A stretch of DNA of 64,000 nucleotides from Gammaproteobacteria bacterium (GTDB lineage Bacteria; Pseudomonadota; Gammaproteobacteria; Pseudomonadales; UBA5518), in NCBI GenBank assembly GCA_016718385.1, contig JADKDK010000001.1:310001-374000 (forward strand). Direction: 5' to 3'. A program made the position numbers and the translations under genes. The notes beneath the pieces were generated by a model. It searched no databases and was not told where the DNA came from. It saw only the letters and a program-made list of their open reading frames with translations. This document shows positions 17,573-25,929 of the stretch, in pieces. Numbering within the stretch: the first letter of the stretch is position 1; each line of letters starts with the position of its first letter.

Positions 17573-19270
17573 ATGAGCAACGACAACTGGGATCACAGCG
17601 TGGATATCGTCGTCGTCGGCTCGGGGGCCGGTGCGCTGACGGCGGCGCTGGTCGCCGCCATCGACGGCGCCAGCGTGCTGATCGTCGAGAAGGGAGAGCA
17701 CTACGGCGGCACCTCGGCCACCTCCGGCGGCGGGCTGTGGATACCCTACAACCACCTGATGCGCGCGGCCGGCATGCAGGACAGCGCCGAGGAGGCAATG
17801 CAGTACCTGCTCGCGCTCACCGCAGAGGACGTCGCGCCCGAGGTGGTAGAGGCCTTCGTCGAGCATGGGCCGGCGATGCTGCGCTTCCTCGAGGAGCAGA
17901 CGCATGTGCGCTACGAGTCGATGCTGCACTACGCCGACTACTACCAGGACCTCGCGGGCGCGAAGCCCGGCGGTCGCTCGATCGATCCGCTGCCCTACGA
18001 CGGGCGCCTGCTCGGCGAGGAGTTCCTGCGCATGCAGCCCTCGCACGTGCAGACCACGGTCATGGGGCTGATGGGCTATACCAACCTCGAGGGCGCCGTG
18101 CTCCTGAGCAAGGCGCCGGGCTGGCTGAAGGTCGTCGCCGGGCTCGCGCTGCGCTATTTCAGCGATTTCCCCTGGCGCTTGCGCTCGAAGCGCTCGCGTC
18201 GCCTCACCATGGGCAATGCGCTGATCGGCCGCCTGCGCCACTCGCTGCTCGATCTCGAGGTGCCGCTGTGGCTGGCAACCCGGGTCACGGAACTGGTGCG
18301 CGAGGACGGCCGGGTGAGCGGCGTGGTGGCCACGCGCGAGGGCAAGCCCTGTCGCATCCGCGCGCTGAAGGGCGTGATCATCGGCGCCGGCGGTTTCGAA
18401 CACAGCCAGCAGATGCGTGAGCGCTACCTGCCGGGCCCGACGCTCACCGCGTGGTCGGCGGCGAGCCCGCGCAACACCGGTGACCTGATCCGGGCCGCCG
18501 AGCGTGTCGGCGCGGCGCTGCACCTGATGGACGAGGCGTGGTGGGGGCCCACGATCGTGATGGAGGGCGAGGACCGCGCGCGCATGCTGTTCACCGAGCG
18601 CTCGATGCCCGGCTGCATCATGGTCAACCGACGCGGACAGCGCTTTGTCAACGAATCGGTCGCCTACACCACGGCGGTGCAGGCGATGTACCGTCCGGAC
18701 GCCGCAGGCAACGCGAACCTGCCGGCCTTCGCGATCTTCGATGCGCGCTACCGGCGCAACTATCCCTTCGGCCCGCTGCTGCCGGGCGGGATGTACCTCG
18801 ACTGGCTGCAGCCGGCGCGCGTGCGCCGGCGTTTCCTGAAGAGCGCAGACACGATCGCCGGGCTCGCCGCACAGCTCGGCGTGAACGGCGCGGGACTGGC
18901 GGCCACGGTGGCGAAGTTCAACGAGTTCGCGACTAGCGGCGTGGATGCCGATTTCCACCGCGGCGAGAACAGCTACGACCTGCTCTACGGCGATGTGCGC
19001 CTCGGGCCGAATCCCTGTCTCGCCCCGATCGCCGAGGGGCCGTTCTTTGGCGTCGAGATCTTCCCGGGCGACATCGGCACCAAGGGCGGACTGCTCACGA
19101 ACGCACGCGCGCAGGTGCTGGATACCGCGCGCGCGCCGATCCCCGGCCTTTACGCGATCGGCAACAGCGCGGCATCGTCGATGGGGCGCTACTACCCGGG
19201 CGCCGGCGCGACGCTGGGACCCGCGATGACCTTTGCGTACATCGCCGCGCGCGACGCGCTGCGCACGTAG
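17573..19270 (+). CDS. FAD-dependent 3-ketosteroid-delta1-dehydrogenase-like flavoprotein
   Basis: A 565-residue flavoprotein of the fumarate reductase/3-ketosteroid dehydrogenase family. The FAD-binding fingerprint is VVVGSGAGALTAAL (14-27) with VEKGEHYGGTSATSGGGLW after it. Near the C terminus GNSAASSMGRYYPGAGATLGP matches the KstD block in which a Tyr and Gly of YPGxG polarise the ketone. KstD enzymes introduce a delta-1 double bond into 3-oxosteroids; a related alicyclic 3-oxo substrate is inferred here. It follows the PQQ dehydrogenase by 82 bases, probably as one operon: alcohol oxidation to ketone, then ring dehydrogenation. Its TAG stop is the first part of a GTAG-foot repeat. Confidence 0.82.
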   Translation: MSNDNWDHSVDIVVVGSGAGALTAALVAAIDGASVLIVEKGEHYGGTSATSGGGLWIPYNHLMRAAGMQDSAEEAMQYLLALTAEDVAPEVVEAFVEHGPAMLRFLEEQTHVRYESMLHYADYYQDLAGAKPGGRSIDPLPYDGRLLGEEFLRMQPSHVQTTVMGLMGYTNLEGAVLLSKAPGWLKVVAGLALRYFSDFPWRLRSKRSRRLTMGNALIGRLRHSLLDLEVPLWLATRVTELVREDGRVSGVVATREGKPCRIRALKGVIIGAGGFEHSQQMRERYLPGPTLTAWSAASPRNTGDLIRAAERVGAALHLMDEAWWGPTIVMEGEDRARMLFTERSMPGCIMVNRRGQRFVNESVAYTTAVQAMYRPDAAGNANLPAFAIFDARYRRNYPFGPLLPGGMYLDWLQPARVRRRFLKSADTIAGLAAQLGVNGAGLAATVAKFNEFATSGVDADFHRGENSYDLLYGDVRLGPNPCLAPIAEGPFFGVEIFPGDIGTKGGLLTNARAQVLDTARAPIPGLYAIGNSAASSMGRYYPGAGATLGPAMTFAYIAARDALRT

Positions 19271-19412
19271 GTCGGGCTTGTAGGTCGGGCTTCAGCCCGA
19301 CAAGGGTTCGGCGCAGCCGAACCCGCCGCGTTGAACTCCGGTGCGCGTCGGCATGAATGCCGACCCCTATCCTGCTTCGGGCGGGCACCCGTCGGCATGA
19401 ATGCCGACCTAC
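19267..19412. repeat. Cluster of GTAG-foot REP-like palindromes
   Basis: Several short palindromes lie between the KstD-like gene and purU. GTAGGTCGGGCTT occurs at 19267 and again at 19280, the second copy followed by its complementary arm (stem 19284-19291 with 19294-19301). A 9-bp hairpin GGGTTCGGC/GCCGAACCC is at 19304-19324. The unit GTCGGCATGAATGCCGAC occurs twice, at 19347-19364 and 19391-19408, the latter followed by CTAC, i.e. a GTAG foot in reverse orientation. This is the layout of REP elements mobilised by RAYT transposases: a GTAG/GTGG foot next to a palindrome. The first TAG is the stop codon of the upstream gene. Confidence 0.75.
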
Positions 19413-19456
19413 AGGGCGGGCTATACTGCGCGCGGTCATTCATCGGCGAAATTCCC

Positions 19457-20317
19457 ATGCACACCCAGCGCTGTTACACACTGAGCCTGTCCTGCCCCGA
19501 CCGTGTCGGCATCGTCGCGCGCGTCGCCGGTTTCTTCGCCGCTCACCAGGGCTGGATCCTCGAGTCCAGCCAGCACGCCGACGAGCAGAGCGAGCGCTAT
19601 TTCATGCGCCTCGAGGTGCGCGCCGATTCGCTGCCGTTCCACCTCGCGGAGTTGCGCGAGCGCTTCGCGCCGATCGCCCAGGAATTCGCCATGGAGTGGC
19701 GCATCAGCGACAGCGCGATCAGGAAACGCGTGGTGGTGCTGGTATCGCAGCAGGAGCATTGCCTGTACGACCTGCTCGGACGCTGGAAGAGCGGCGAGCT
19801 CGACATCGAGATTCCCTGCGTGATCTCCAACCACGAGACCTGGCGCGGGCTGGTCGAATGGCACGGCATCCCGTTCCATCACGTGCCGGTGAGCGCGGAC
19901 AACCGGGCCCAGGCCTTCGCCGAGGTCGAACGGCTGTTCGTGGAGTCGCGCGCCGACACCATGGTGCTGGCGCGCTACATGCAGATCCTGCCCCCGGATC
20001 TGTGCCGCCGCCACATCGGGCGCATCATCAATATCCACCACAGCTTCCTGCCGAGCTTCGTCGGCGCCAGGCCCTATCACCAGGCGCACGAGCGCGGCGT
20101 GAAGCTGATCGGGGCGACCTGCCACTACGTGACCGAGGACCTGGACCAGGGCCCGATCATCGAGCAGGACCTGATCCGCATCGACCACAGCGACTCGGTC
20201 GAGGATCTGGTGCGCTACGGCAAGGACATCGAGAAGGCCGTGCTCGCGCGCGGGTTGCGCTACCACCTCGAGGACCGCGTGCTGGTCAACGGGCGGCGCA
20301 CGGTGGTGTTCCGCTAG
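19457..20317 (+). CDS. purU: Formyltetrahydrofolate deformylase
   Basis: A 286-residue protein that hydrolyses 10-formyltetrahydrofolate to formate and tetrahydrofolate. An N-terminal ACT domain (LSLSCPDRVGIVARVAGFF, residues 9-27) is followed by a formyltransferase domain carrying the catalytic Asn-His-Asp set: NIHHSFLPSF and the Asp of LDQGPIIEQD. The start ATG 19457 is the one at which PurU similarity begins; the frame is open further upstream through the repeat cluster. It could balance one-carbon units or formate, and gcvT lies 19 kb away. A poly-G block begins 25 bases after its stop. Confidence 0.93.
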   Translation: MHTQRCYTLSLSCPDRVGIVARVAGFFAAHQGWILESSQHADEQSERYFMRLEVRADSLPFHLAELRERFAPIAQEFAMEWRISDSAIRKRVVVLVSQQEHCLYDLLGRWKSGELDIEIPCVISNHETWRGLVEWHGIPFHHVPVSADNRAQAFAEVERLFVESRADTMVLARYMQILPPDLCRRHIGRIINIHHSFLPSFVGARPYHQAHERGVKLIGATCHYVTEDLDQGPIIEQDLIRIDHSDSVEDLVRYGKDIEKAVLARGLRYHLEDRVLVNGRRTVVFR

Positions 20318-20341
20318 CCGCTTGACAGGCGGGCCGGGCAC

Positions 20342-20463
<122 letters not shown>

Positions 20464-20478
20464 CGCGGGGCAGGGGTC

Positions 20479-20793
20479 GTGGCGGTCGCCAATTACGAGG
20501 AGGGTGTGCGCAAGCTGCTCGGCGGCGAGGTGGCCGCGATGGTGGCAGACATGCCGGCGTGCGCGTTCGCGCTGCTGCGTCACCCCGACGCCGGGCGGGG
20601 GGGGGGGGGGGGGGCGGCGGGGGAGGGGGGGGGGGGCAGGCGGCGGGCGGCGGGGGGGGCGGGGGGCGCCGCAAACTGCGGGGGGAGGAGGGGGGGGGGG
20701 GGGGGTGCGGGGGGGGGGGGGGGGGGGGGGCCGAGACCGGGCCTGAGCGGGAAGTGGTTCGACGACGACGAATGGCTGTCGCTGCTGCCCTGA
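20479..20793 (+). pseudogene. C-terminal fragment of a periplasmic solute-binding protein (family 3-like)
   Basis: The readable segments are VANYEEGVRKLLGGEVAAM plus VADMPACAFALLRHPDAG, then a poly-G block, then LSGKWFDDDEWLSLLP and a stop. These match the C-terminal third of amino-acid ABC transporter (family 3) or MltF-like substrate-binding proteins, in which about 45 residues separate the two parts. The block of about 137 bases (20597-20732) has that length, and the frame is kept across it, so the real bases seem to have been replaced one for one by G. The N-terminal two thirds of the gene are missing, at the earlier poly-G block. I treat it as a damaged record of a real gene rather than a decayed gene. 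Confidence 0.6.
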
Positions 20794-20826
20794 GGCGCTC
20801 GGGCGCAATGCCGCCGTTCGCGCGCG

Positions 20827-21195
20827 CTACTTCTCCATCTGCGCCAGCAGTGTCTGCACGGCCAGCTTCAGCTTCGCGCCGCGCGGGTAGCCGACGTAGG
20901 CGGTGAGGAAGGTCACGATTTCGTTGAGCTGCTCGCGGTCGAGCTCGCCGCGCTTCAGTGCCGATCGCGCCTGGATCGTGAAGGTCATGTCCTCCCCGAG
21001 CGCCGCGATCGCGCCGAGCAGCAGCAGGCGGCGGTCGCGGATGCTGAGCCTCTCGTCGGCCCAGAGCTGGCCGAACACCGTGTCGAGCATGTAGTCGAAG
21101 AAGCGGTCCTGGCCGGGCTCCGGCGGCTGCGGGAGGTCGTTGCAGTAGACCTCGTTGAACATCTCGATGCCTTTCTCGCGGTGCTCGTTCGCCAT
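20827..21195 (-). CDS. Carboxymuconolactone decarboxylase (CMD) family protein
   Basis: A 122-residue CMD-fold protein. The core is DERLSIRDRRLLLLGAIAALG and LNEIVTFLTAYVGYPRGAKL, matching the decarboxylase subgroup; no AhpD-type CxxC is present, so a peroxidase role is unlikely. ATG 21195 follows a GAGAGACAG ribosome-binding site; the upstream extension of the frame has no family similarity. It is the second gene of a short minus-strand operon after the ferredoxin. CMD proteins in catabolic clusters are often of unknown exact role, acting on lactones or beta-keto acids. Confidence 0.8.
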   Translation of the reverse strand: MANEHREKGIEMFNEVYCNDLPQPPEPGQDRFFDYMLDTVFGQLWADERLSIRDRRLLLLGAIAALGEDMTFTIQARSALKRGELDREQLNEIVTFLTAYVGYPRGAKLKLAVQTLLAQMEK

Positions 21196-21232
21196 CTGTC
21201 TCTCCTGCGGTTCTCGTGGTGGTGAAAGGGGG

Positions 21233-21454
21233 TCAGTCGGGGATTTCTTCGACGCTGATGGTCCGGTTGGGACAGTAGCGCACGGCATCCATCACCTTTT
21301 CCCGCAGGTCCTCCGGCGGGAACTCGAGTATCACCTCCACCTTGGGGTAGTGACCGTCGGTCTCGTTGACGCGGAACACCTCGGGTGCCTCCTGCATGCA
21401 GACGGCGTGGCCCTGGCACAGCGCGAGATCGACCTTGACGCGCAACTTGCCCAT
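21233..21454 (-). CDS. 3Fe-4S ferredoxin, probable P450 electron donor
   Basis: A 73-residue ferredoxin of the small single-cluster type that serves bacterial P450s. Cysteines are placed as CQGHAVC near the N terminus and YCPN near the C terminus. Replacement of one cluster Cys position by His (CQGHAVC) is the mark of the 3Fe-4S subgroup found next to CYP genes in Actinobacteria and Proteobacteria. I chose ATG 21454 (MGKLRVKVD) because the similarity begins there; an in-frame upstream ATG at 21502 adds 16 unrelated residues. The only P450 in the window is at 12240, making it the likely partner; no ferredoxin reductase is seen. Confidence 0.85.
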   Translation of the reverse strand: MGKLRVKVDLALCQGHAVCMQEAPEVFRVNETDGHYPKVEVILEFPPEDLREKVMDAVRYCPNRTISVEEIPD

Positions 21455-21507
21455 GATCCATTCCTCTTCGGGTGCGGCCGTCGCCGGGTCGCGATAAAAC
21501 AATTCGG

Positions 21508-21580
21508 CTAAAAGGTTTTTAGTCTACGCCAGCGCTCGCTGCCCGGCAACAAAATAAAAACATTGCTAGTAAATTGTTTC
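21508..21580. promoter_or_regulatory. AT-rich divergent promoter region between ferredoxin and LLM genes
   Basis: The gap between the ferredoxin (minus) and the LLM gene (plus) is AT-rich. It holds a perfect 6-bp inverted repeat, CTAAAA (21508-21513), GGT, TTTTAG (21517-21522), nearest the ferredoxin gene. At 21556-21579 is AAAAACATTGCTAGTAAATT followed by GTTT, which matches the reverse complement of the 28502-28526 site at 19 of 25 positions and shares AAAAACATTG with the 15406 site. This is consistent with one regulator acting on several operons of the island; the binding protein is not encoded in the window. Confidence 0.45.
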
Positions 21581-21635
21581 CTGATATCATGGCAGCCGAA
21601 CAAGTCCTCCATTTCCCGGATTCGAGGCCCAGACC

Positions 21636-22832
21636 ATGGCATACCGCCCGCAGCGCATGAAGTTCGGCGCCTTTTTCGCGCCATTCCACAACGACCGCAC
21701 CAATCCCACGCTGGCGCTCGAGTCCGACATGGACCTGATCGCCTGCCTGGACAAGCTCTCCTTCGACGAGGCCTGGATCGGCGAGCACCACTCGGGCGCC
21801 TACGAGTGCATCGCCTCGCCCGAGATCATGATCGCCACGGTTGCCGAGCGCACCAGGCACATCCGTCTCGGCACCGGGGTGAGCTCGCTCGCCTACCACC
21901 ACCCGCTGATACTCGCCGACCGCATCGCGCAGCTCGACCACCAGACGCGCGGGCGCGTGATGTTCGGTGTGGGTCCCGGGCAGCTGATCGCCGACGCGTA
22001 CATGATGGGCGTGAACCCGGCGGACCTGCGCCGGCGCATGAACGAGTCGCTCGCCGCGCTGGTGAAGTTGCTTCACGGCGAGACCGTGAACATGCAGACC
22101 GACTGGTTCACGCTGCGCGAGGCGCGCATGCATATCCTGCCGTACCAGAGCCCGACCGTGGAGATGGCGGTCGCGTCGGCGATATCGCCCACCGGCGCGC
22201 GCGCGGCGGGAGAGTTCGGCATCGGCATGCTCTCGGTGGCGGCGTCCAGCCCGGAAGGCTTCAAGGCGCTGGCCAACAGCTGGCAGGTCTGCGAGGAGAA
22301 GGCGGCCGAGCACGGCCAGACGGTGAGTCGCGACAACTGGCGCGTGGTGTTCCCGCTGCACATCGCGGAGACCCGCGAACAGGCGCGCAAGGACCTCGAG
22401 TACGGCCTGATGGACATGTTCAATTATTTCCACAAATTCGGCGGCGACCTGTTCCCGACGGTGAAGTCGCTCGACGAGGCGATCGATATCTGGACCACGG
22501 GCGGACTCGGCGCCTTTGGCGTCGGCCTGGTGGGCACGCCGGACGACCTGGCCGCGCACATCGAGAAGCTCCAGGAGCAGTCGGGCGGCTTCGGCACCTT
22601 CCTCTCGCTGGCGCACAACGCCGCCGGCCCCGAGGCCACGCGCAAGTCCTACGACCTGATCGCGCGCTACGTGATGCCGCGCTTCCAGCGGTCGAACGCG
22701 AACCGCACCGCCTCGATCGAGTGGGCCGCGGCGAACGCGAACCGCTTCATGGAGGCCTATATGTCGGGCATCAACAGTGCGATCCAGAGCCACGAGGAGG
22801 AGAAGGCCGCGAAAGCCAGGGGCGGAGCGTGA
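21636..22832 (+). CDS. LLM-class flavin-dependent monooxygenase (limonene-monooxygenase-like)
   Basis: A 398-residue luciferase-fold monooxygenase, longer than the other two LLM proteins. It begins MAYRPQRMKFGAFFAPFHND, the pattern of the LimB/alkanal-type group, and has DEAWIGEHHSGAYE, RLGTGVSSLAYHHPL and GRVMFGVGPGQLIADAYMMG. Such enzymes use FMNH2 and O2 and need a separate flavin reductase, which is not seen here. ATG 21636 is preceded by an AT-rich promoter region. Its stop overlaps the GTG start of the acyl-CoA synthetase by GTGA, so translation is probably coupled. The limonene resemblance fits a terpenoid-type substrate but does not prove it. Confidence 0.85.
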   Translation: MAYRPQRMKFGAFFAPFHNDRTNPTLALESDMDLIACLDKLSFDEAWIGEHHSGAYECIASPEIMIATVAERTRHIRLGTGVSSLAYHHPLILADRIAQLDHQTRGRVMFGVGPGQLIADAYMMGVNPADLRRRMNESLAALVKLLHGETVNMQTDWFTLREARMHILPYQSPTVEMAVASAISPTGARAAGEFGIGMLSVAASSPEGFKALANSWQVCEEKAAEHGQTVSRDNWRVVFPLHIAETREQARKDLEYGLMDMFNYFHKFGGDLFPTVKSLDEAIDIWTTGGLGAFGVGLVGTPDDLAAHIEKLQEQSGGFGTFLSLAHNAAGPEATRKSYDLIARYVMPRFQRSNANRTASIEWAAANANRFMEAYMSGINSAIQSHEEEKAAKARGGA

Positions 22833-24448
22833 ACCGCATCGATCTCGCCGATCCCGACAACCGCGTGCTCGGGCGCATCCTGCGCCTTCACGCAGAGGGC
22901 GCGGGCGACACGCCGTTCCTGCTGGCAGACAGCGAGCACTACACCTATGCGCAGGTGAACTCGCTGGCGAACCGCTACGCCTCGGGCCTGCGCGCGCTGG
23001 GCGTGGCAACCGGCGACCGCGTGCTGGTCTTCATGCACAGCTGCGTGGAGTTCGTGGTGCTGGCACTGGCCGCGAACAAGCTCGGCGCGGTGTGGGTGCC
23101 GGTGAATACCGACTACAAGGGCGACTGGCTGGCGGATGCGATCAACGACAGCAAGGGAGCGGCGCTGGCGGTGGATGGCGCGCTGCTGCCGCGCCTGCAG
23201 CAGGTGCGCGATCGCGTTGCCTTCGGCCACCTGCTGCTGCATCGCAGCACGCCGGAGCAGGTGCGCGAGGCCGGCGCTGCGGCCACACTGGCCGAGCTCG
23301 CGACGCACCCCGACGTCGAGCCCGACATGAGCTACCAGCACTACGGCGACACCGCCGCTGTGCTGTGGACCTCGGGCACCACCGGCAAGTCCAAGGGCGT
23401 GATGCAGAGCCACAACGTGTGGATCCGCGCCGCCGAGAACGCCAACCGTGATTTCGGCACCAGCGATGGCGACATCGCCTACAACTGCCTGCCGTTGTAC
23501 AACTCGGCCGCGTGGGTCGCCAACATCTACCGCGCGCTGGTGGCGGGCATTCCCTGCGCGATCGACGACCATTTCTCGGTGCACGCGTTCTGGGACCGTA
23601 TCCGATTCTACGGCGCCACCCAGACCATGACCCTCGGTGCGATGCACATGTTCCTGTGGAACGAGCCGCCGCGCGCCGACGACGCCGACAACCCGCTGCG
23701 CATGGCGAACATGGTGCCCATGCCCGAGCGTCTCCTGCGCCCGTTCTGCGAGCGCTTCGGCATCGAGGGTATCACGCAGGGCTTTGGCCAGAGCGAAATC
23801 ATGCTGATGCTCTCGCGCAAGGACACGCCGCGCAAGCAGTGGAAGCCCAATGCGCTGGGCGAGCTCTCGCAGGGCGTGGAGCTGCGCATGCTCAAGGACG
23901 ACGGCAGCGCGGCCGGGCCCGGCGAAGTCGGGGAGTTCTGCGTGAAGGAGACCTCACCGCACACCATTTTCAACGGCTATTTCGACAACCCTCGAGCCAA
24001 TGAGGCGGCTTTCGCCGGCGGCTGGTACCACACAGGGGACCTCGGCATCCGCGATGCCGACGGCGACTATTTCTTCGTCGATCGCAAGAAGGATGTGATC
24101 CGCTACAAGGGGCGCAACGTGGCGTCCTTGCAGGTCGAGAGCGTCGCGATGCAGCACCCGGCGGTGCAGACCGCGGCAGTCTACGGCGTGCCATCGCAGG
24201 AACTGGACTCCGAGCACGAGATCAAGCTGGACGCGGTGCCCAGGCCCGGCGCGCAAATCAGCGCGGAGGAGCTCGCGCGCTTCATCAACGCGAACGCGCC
24301 GTACTTCTGCGTGCCGCGCTATATCGAGTTCGTGAGCGAACTGCCCTACACGCCGACCAACAAGGTACAGAAGTACAAGCTGCGCGAGCGCGGCGTGACG
24401 CCGCAGAGCTGGGACCGCGTGGCGGCCGGTTTCAAGCTCGAGCGCTGA
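22829..24448 (+). CDS. AMP-dependent acyl-CoA synthetase/ligase
   Basis: A 539-residue ANL-superfamily ligase that activates a carboxylic acid to its CoA thioester using ATP. The P-loop-like motif is LWTSGTTGKSKGVMQSH. The adenylate motif is YHTGDLGIRDADGDYFFVDR, and the hinge and C-terminal domain carry DVIRYKGRNVASLQVE. The catalytic Lys is expected in TNKVQKYKLRE. It starts at GTG 22829, overlapping the LLM stop by GTGA, the strongest start given the coupling. The family resembles cyclohexanecarboxylate/long-chain acid ligases. With the LLM enzyme upstream and a Dabb protein downstream it forms the operon 21636-24785. Confidence 0.88.
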   Translation: MNRIDLADPDNRVLGRILRLHAEGAGDTPFLLADSEHYTYAQVNSLANRYASGLRALGVATGDRVLVFMHSCVEFVVLALAANKLGAVWVPVNTDYKGDWLADAINDSKGAALAVDGALLPRLQQVRDRVAFGHLLLHRSTPEQVREAGAAATLAELATHPDVEPDMSYQHYGDTAAVLWTSGTTGKSKGVMQSHNVWIRAAENANRDFGTSDGDIAYNCLPLYNSAAWVANIYRALVAGIPCAIDDHFSVHAFWDRIRFYGATQTMTLGAMHMFLWNEPPRADDADNPLRMANMVPMPERLLRPFCERFGIEGITQGFGQSEIMLMLSRKDTPRKQWKPNALGELSQGVELRMLKDDGSAAGPGEVGEFCVKETSPHTIFNGYFDNPRANEAAFAGGWYHTGDLGIRDADGDYFFVDRKKDVIRYKGRNVASLQVESVAMQHPAVQTAAVYGVPSQELDSEHEIKLDAVPRPGAQISAEELARFINANAPYFCVPRYIEFVSELPYTPTNKVQKYKLRERGVTPQSWDRVAAGFKLER

Positions 24449-24491
24449 GGCACTGCACGCCGGGACGACACCAACCGCAGGAGACAGGATC

Positions 24492-24785
24492 ATGTTCAAG
24501 AGCGTTTCGCTCATCAGCTTCAAGGAAGGCACGGACCGGCAGCGGCGTGAAGCCGTGCTCGCGGCCTACCGCAAGCTGCCGTCGCTCATTCCGGGCATCG
24601 TGTCCTTCGAGGTCGGGCTGGACCAGGGCCTGCTGGAGGGCAATGCCGGCATCGCCGTGATCGTCGGCTTTGCCGCGCGCGAGGATTTCCTTGCCTATTC
24701 GACGCATCAGGCCCACACCGATGTCATCTTTCCGGTCTGCGGCCCGGTGATGGCGGGTTGGTCTTCCGTGCAGTTCGAGGCCTGA
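24492..24785 (+). CDS. Dabb-domain (stress-responsive A/B barrel) protein
   Basis: A 97-residue single-domain Dabb protein (dimeric alpha/beta barrel), from SVSLISFKEGTDRQ to the terminal WSSVQFEA. The typical elements are KLPSLIPGIVSFEVGLDQG and the segment FLAYSTHQAHTDVIFPV, containing the conserved His pair. Dabb proteins include olivetolic-acid cyclase and polyketide-cyclase-like enzymes as well as many of unknown role. ATG 24492 follows GCAGGAGACAGGATC. Its position as the last gene of the LLM/acyl-CoA-synthetase operon suggests it acts on, or binds, an intermediate of the same pathway. Confidence 0.83.
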   Translation: MFKSVSLISFKEGTDRQRREAVLAAYRKLPSLIPGIVSFEVGLDQGLLEGNAGIAVIVGFAAREDFLAYSTHQAHTDVIFPVCGPVMAGWSSVQFEA

Positions 24786-24862
24786 TCCGGGACGCGCTGG
24801 CCCCGCCGCGGCTCAGGTTGCGGCCTTGCGTCCCAACAGGGTGACCGACGCTTCCCGCGCCG

Positions 24863-25831
24863 CTAGCGCAGCGTCGCCAGGAAGTGCAGCAGGCAGCGGT
24901 TGACCGCGTCGGGCTTCTCCATCTGCACCAGGTGTCCGGCGCCGGGGATCATCTCCACGGCCCTCAGGTCGGGGAACTGCGAGCGCATCAGCGCGATGGG
25001 GTCCGGGCCGTGGAATCCCTCCAGGTCGCAGTCGAGCTCGCTGCCGATGAAAAAGGCCGGCACCGGGCTCTGCACACCCTCGTACGGCTTGCGCTGGCGC
25101 CACTTCAGGTCCATCGAACGGTAGTAGTTGAGTCCGCCGGTGAAGCCGCTGCGCGCATATTCCGAGACGAAGAACTCCAGTTCGAGGTCGCTCAGCCACG
25201 GCCAGGGCAGGGGCGGGGTCTCGGGCAGCGCGTCGAGGTACGCGGTGCCCGGCGGGTGCTTCCAAACGTCGAGGTAGTGGTAGGCGCCCGAGAGCGCGTG
25301 GAACACCTTGCGCAGGAACTCGCGCGGTGCGGCGTCCAGCGCAGCATCTGCCGGGCCGGGTTCGCGGAAGTACTCGATGTGCACGAAGTGCTGCTTCGCC
25401 ATCGCCGCGTATTCGGCCAGGGGCGGCACATCGGGATTGTGCGGCGCGGCCGGATTCTCCAGCCCGATCACCGCGCGCACACGGCCGGGGTCGCGCAGCG
25501 CCAGGTCGTAGATCGCGAAGGCGCCGAAATCCAGTCCCGCGAAGATCGCGGATGCCTCGCCGAGGTGATCGAGCAGTCCCGTGAGGTCGTCGCAGATGCG
25601 GTCGACGCCGTAGGCCTCGATCGCCGCCGGCGCCTCGGTCTGGCCCATGCCGCGCATGTCGGGGGCGACCACGCGCCACCCCGCCGCCGCGAGCACCGGG
25701 ATCTGGTGGCGCCAGCTGAACCACAGGTGCGGGAAACCGTGGCAGAGCACCACCAGCGGGCCCTGTCCCTGCTCCACGTAATGCATGTCGATGCCGTTGA
25801 TGCGGGCGTAGCGATGCTGCCAGTCGGCCAT
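24863..25831 (-). CDS. Alpha/beta hydrolase, soluble epoxide hydrolase type
   Basis: A 322-residue alpha/beta hydrolase. The oxyanion-hole motif is HGFP (31-34), the strand-6 motif is PDMRGMGQT, and the nucleophile is Asp101 in GLDFGAFA (an Asp, not the Ser of esterases). The acid lies in the GSELDCD region and the base is His in GAGHLVQMEKP. The Asp nucleophile with HGFP marks the epoxide hydrolase or haloalkane dehalogenase branch; the epoxide hydrolase role fits the monooxygenases in the island. I chose ATG 25831 since family similarity starts there. It is convergent with the Dabb gene and diverges from the AbgT transporter. Confidence 0.85.
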   Translation of the reverse strand: MADWQHRYARINGIDMHYVEQGQGPLVVLCHGFPHLWFSWRHQIPVLAAAGWRVVAPDMRGMGQTEAPAAIEAYGVDRICDDLTGLLDHLGEASAIFAGLDFGAFAIYDLALRDPGRVRAVIGLENPAAPHNPDVPPLAEYAAMAKQHFVHIEYFREPGPADAALDAAPREFLRKVFHALSGAYHYLDVWKHPPGTAYLDALPETPPLPWPWLSDLELEFFVSEYARSGFTGGLNYYRSMDLKWRQRKPYEGVQSPVPAFFIGSELDCDLEGFHGPDPIALMRSQFPDLRAVEMIPGAGHLVQMEKPDAVNRCLLHFLATLR

Positions 25832-25929
25832 GTCCTGCTCCTTGCAATGCGTGCATCGTAGCGCAGGTTGCGCCGGACCGTGGAACTGCTCACAGTTGCG
25901 GCGTGGCAGACACGGACAGGGAATTCTCG

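Noticed and set aside
19267..19412. CRISPR-like repeat array
   Set aside because: The units are short palindromes in both orientations with unequal spacing and no cas genes, matching REP elements.
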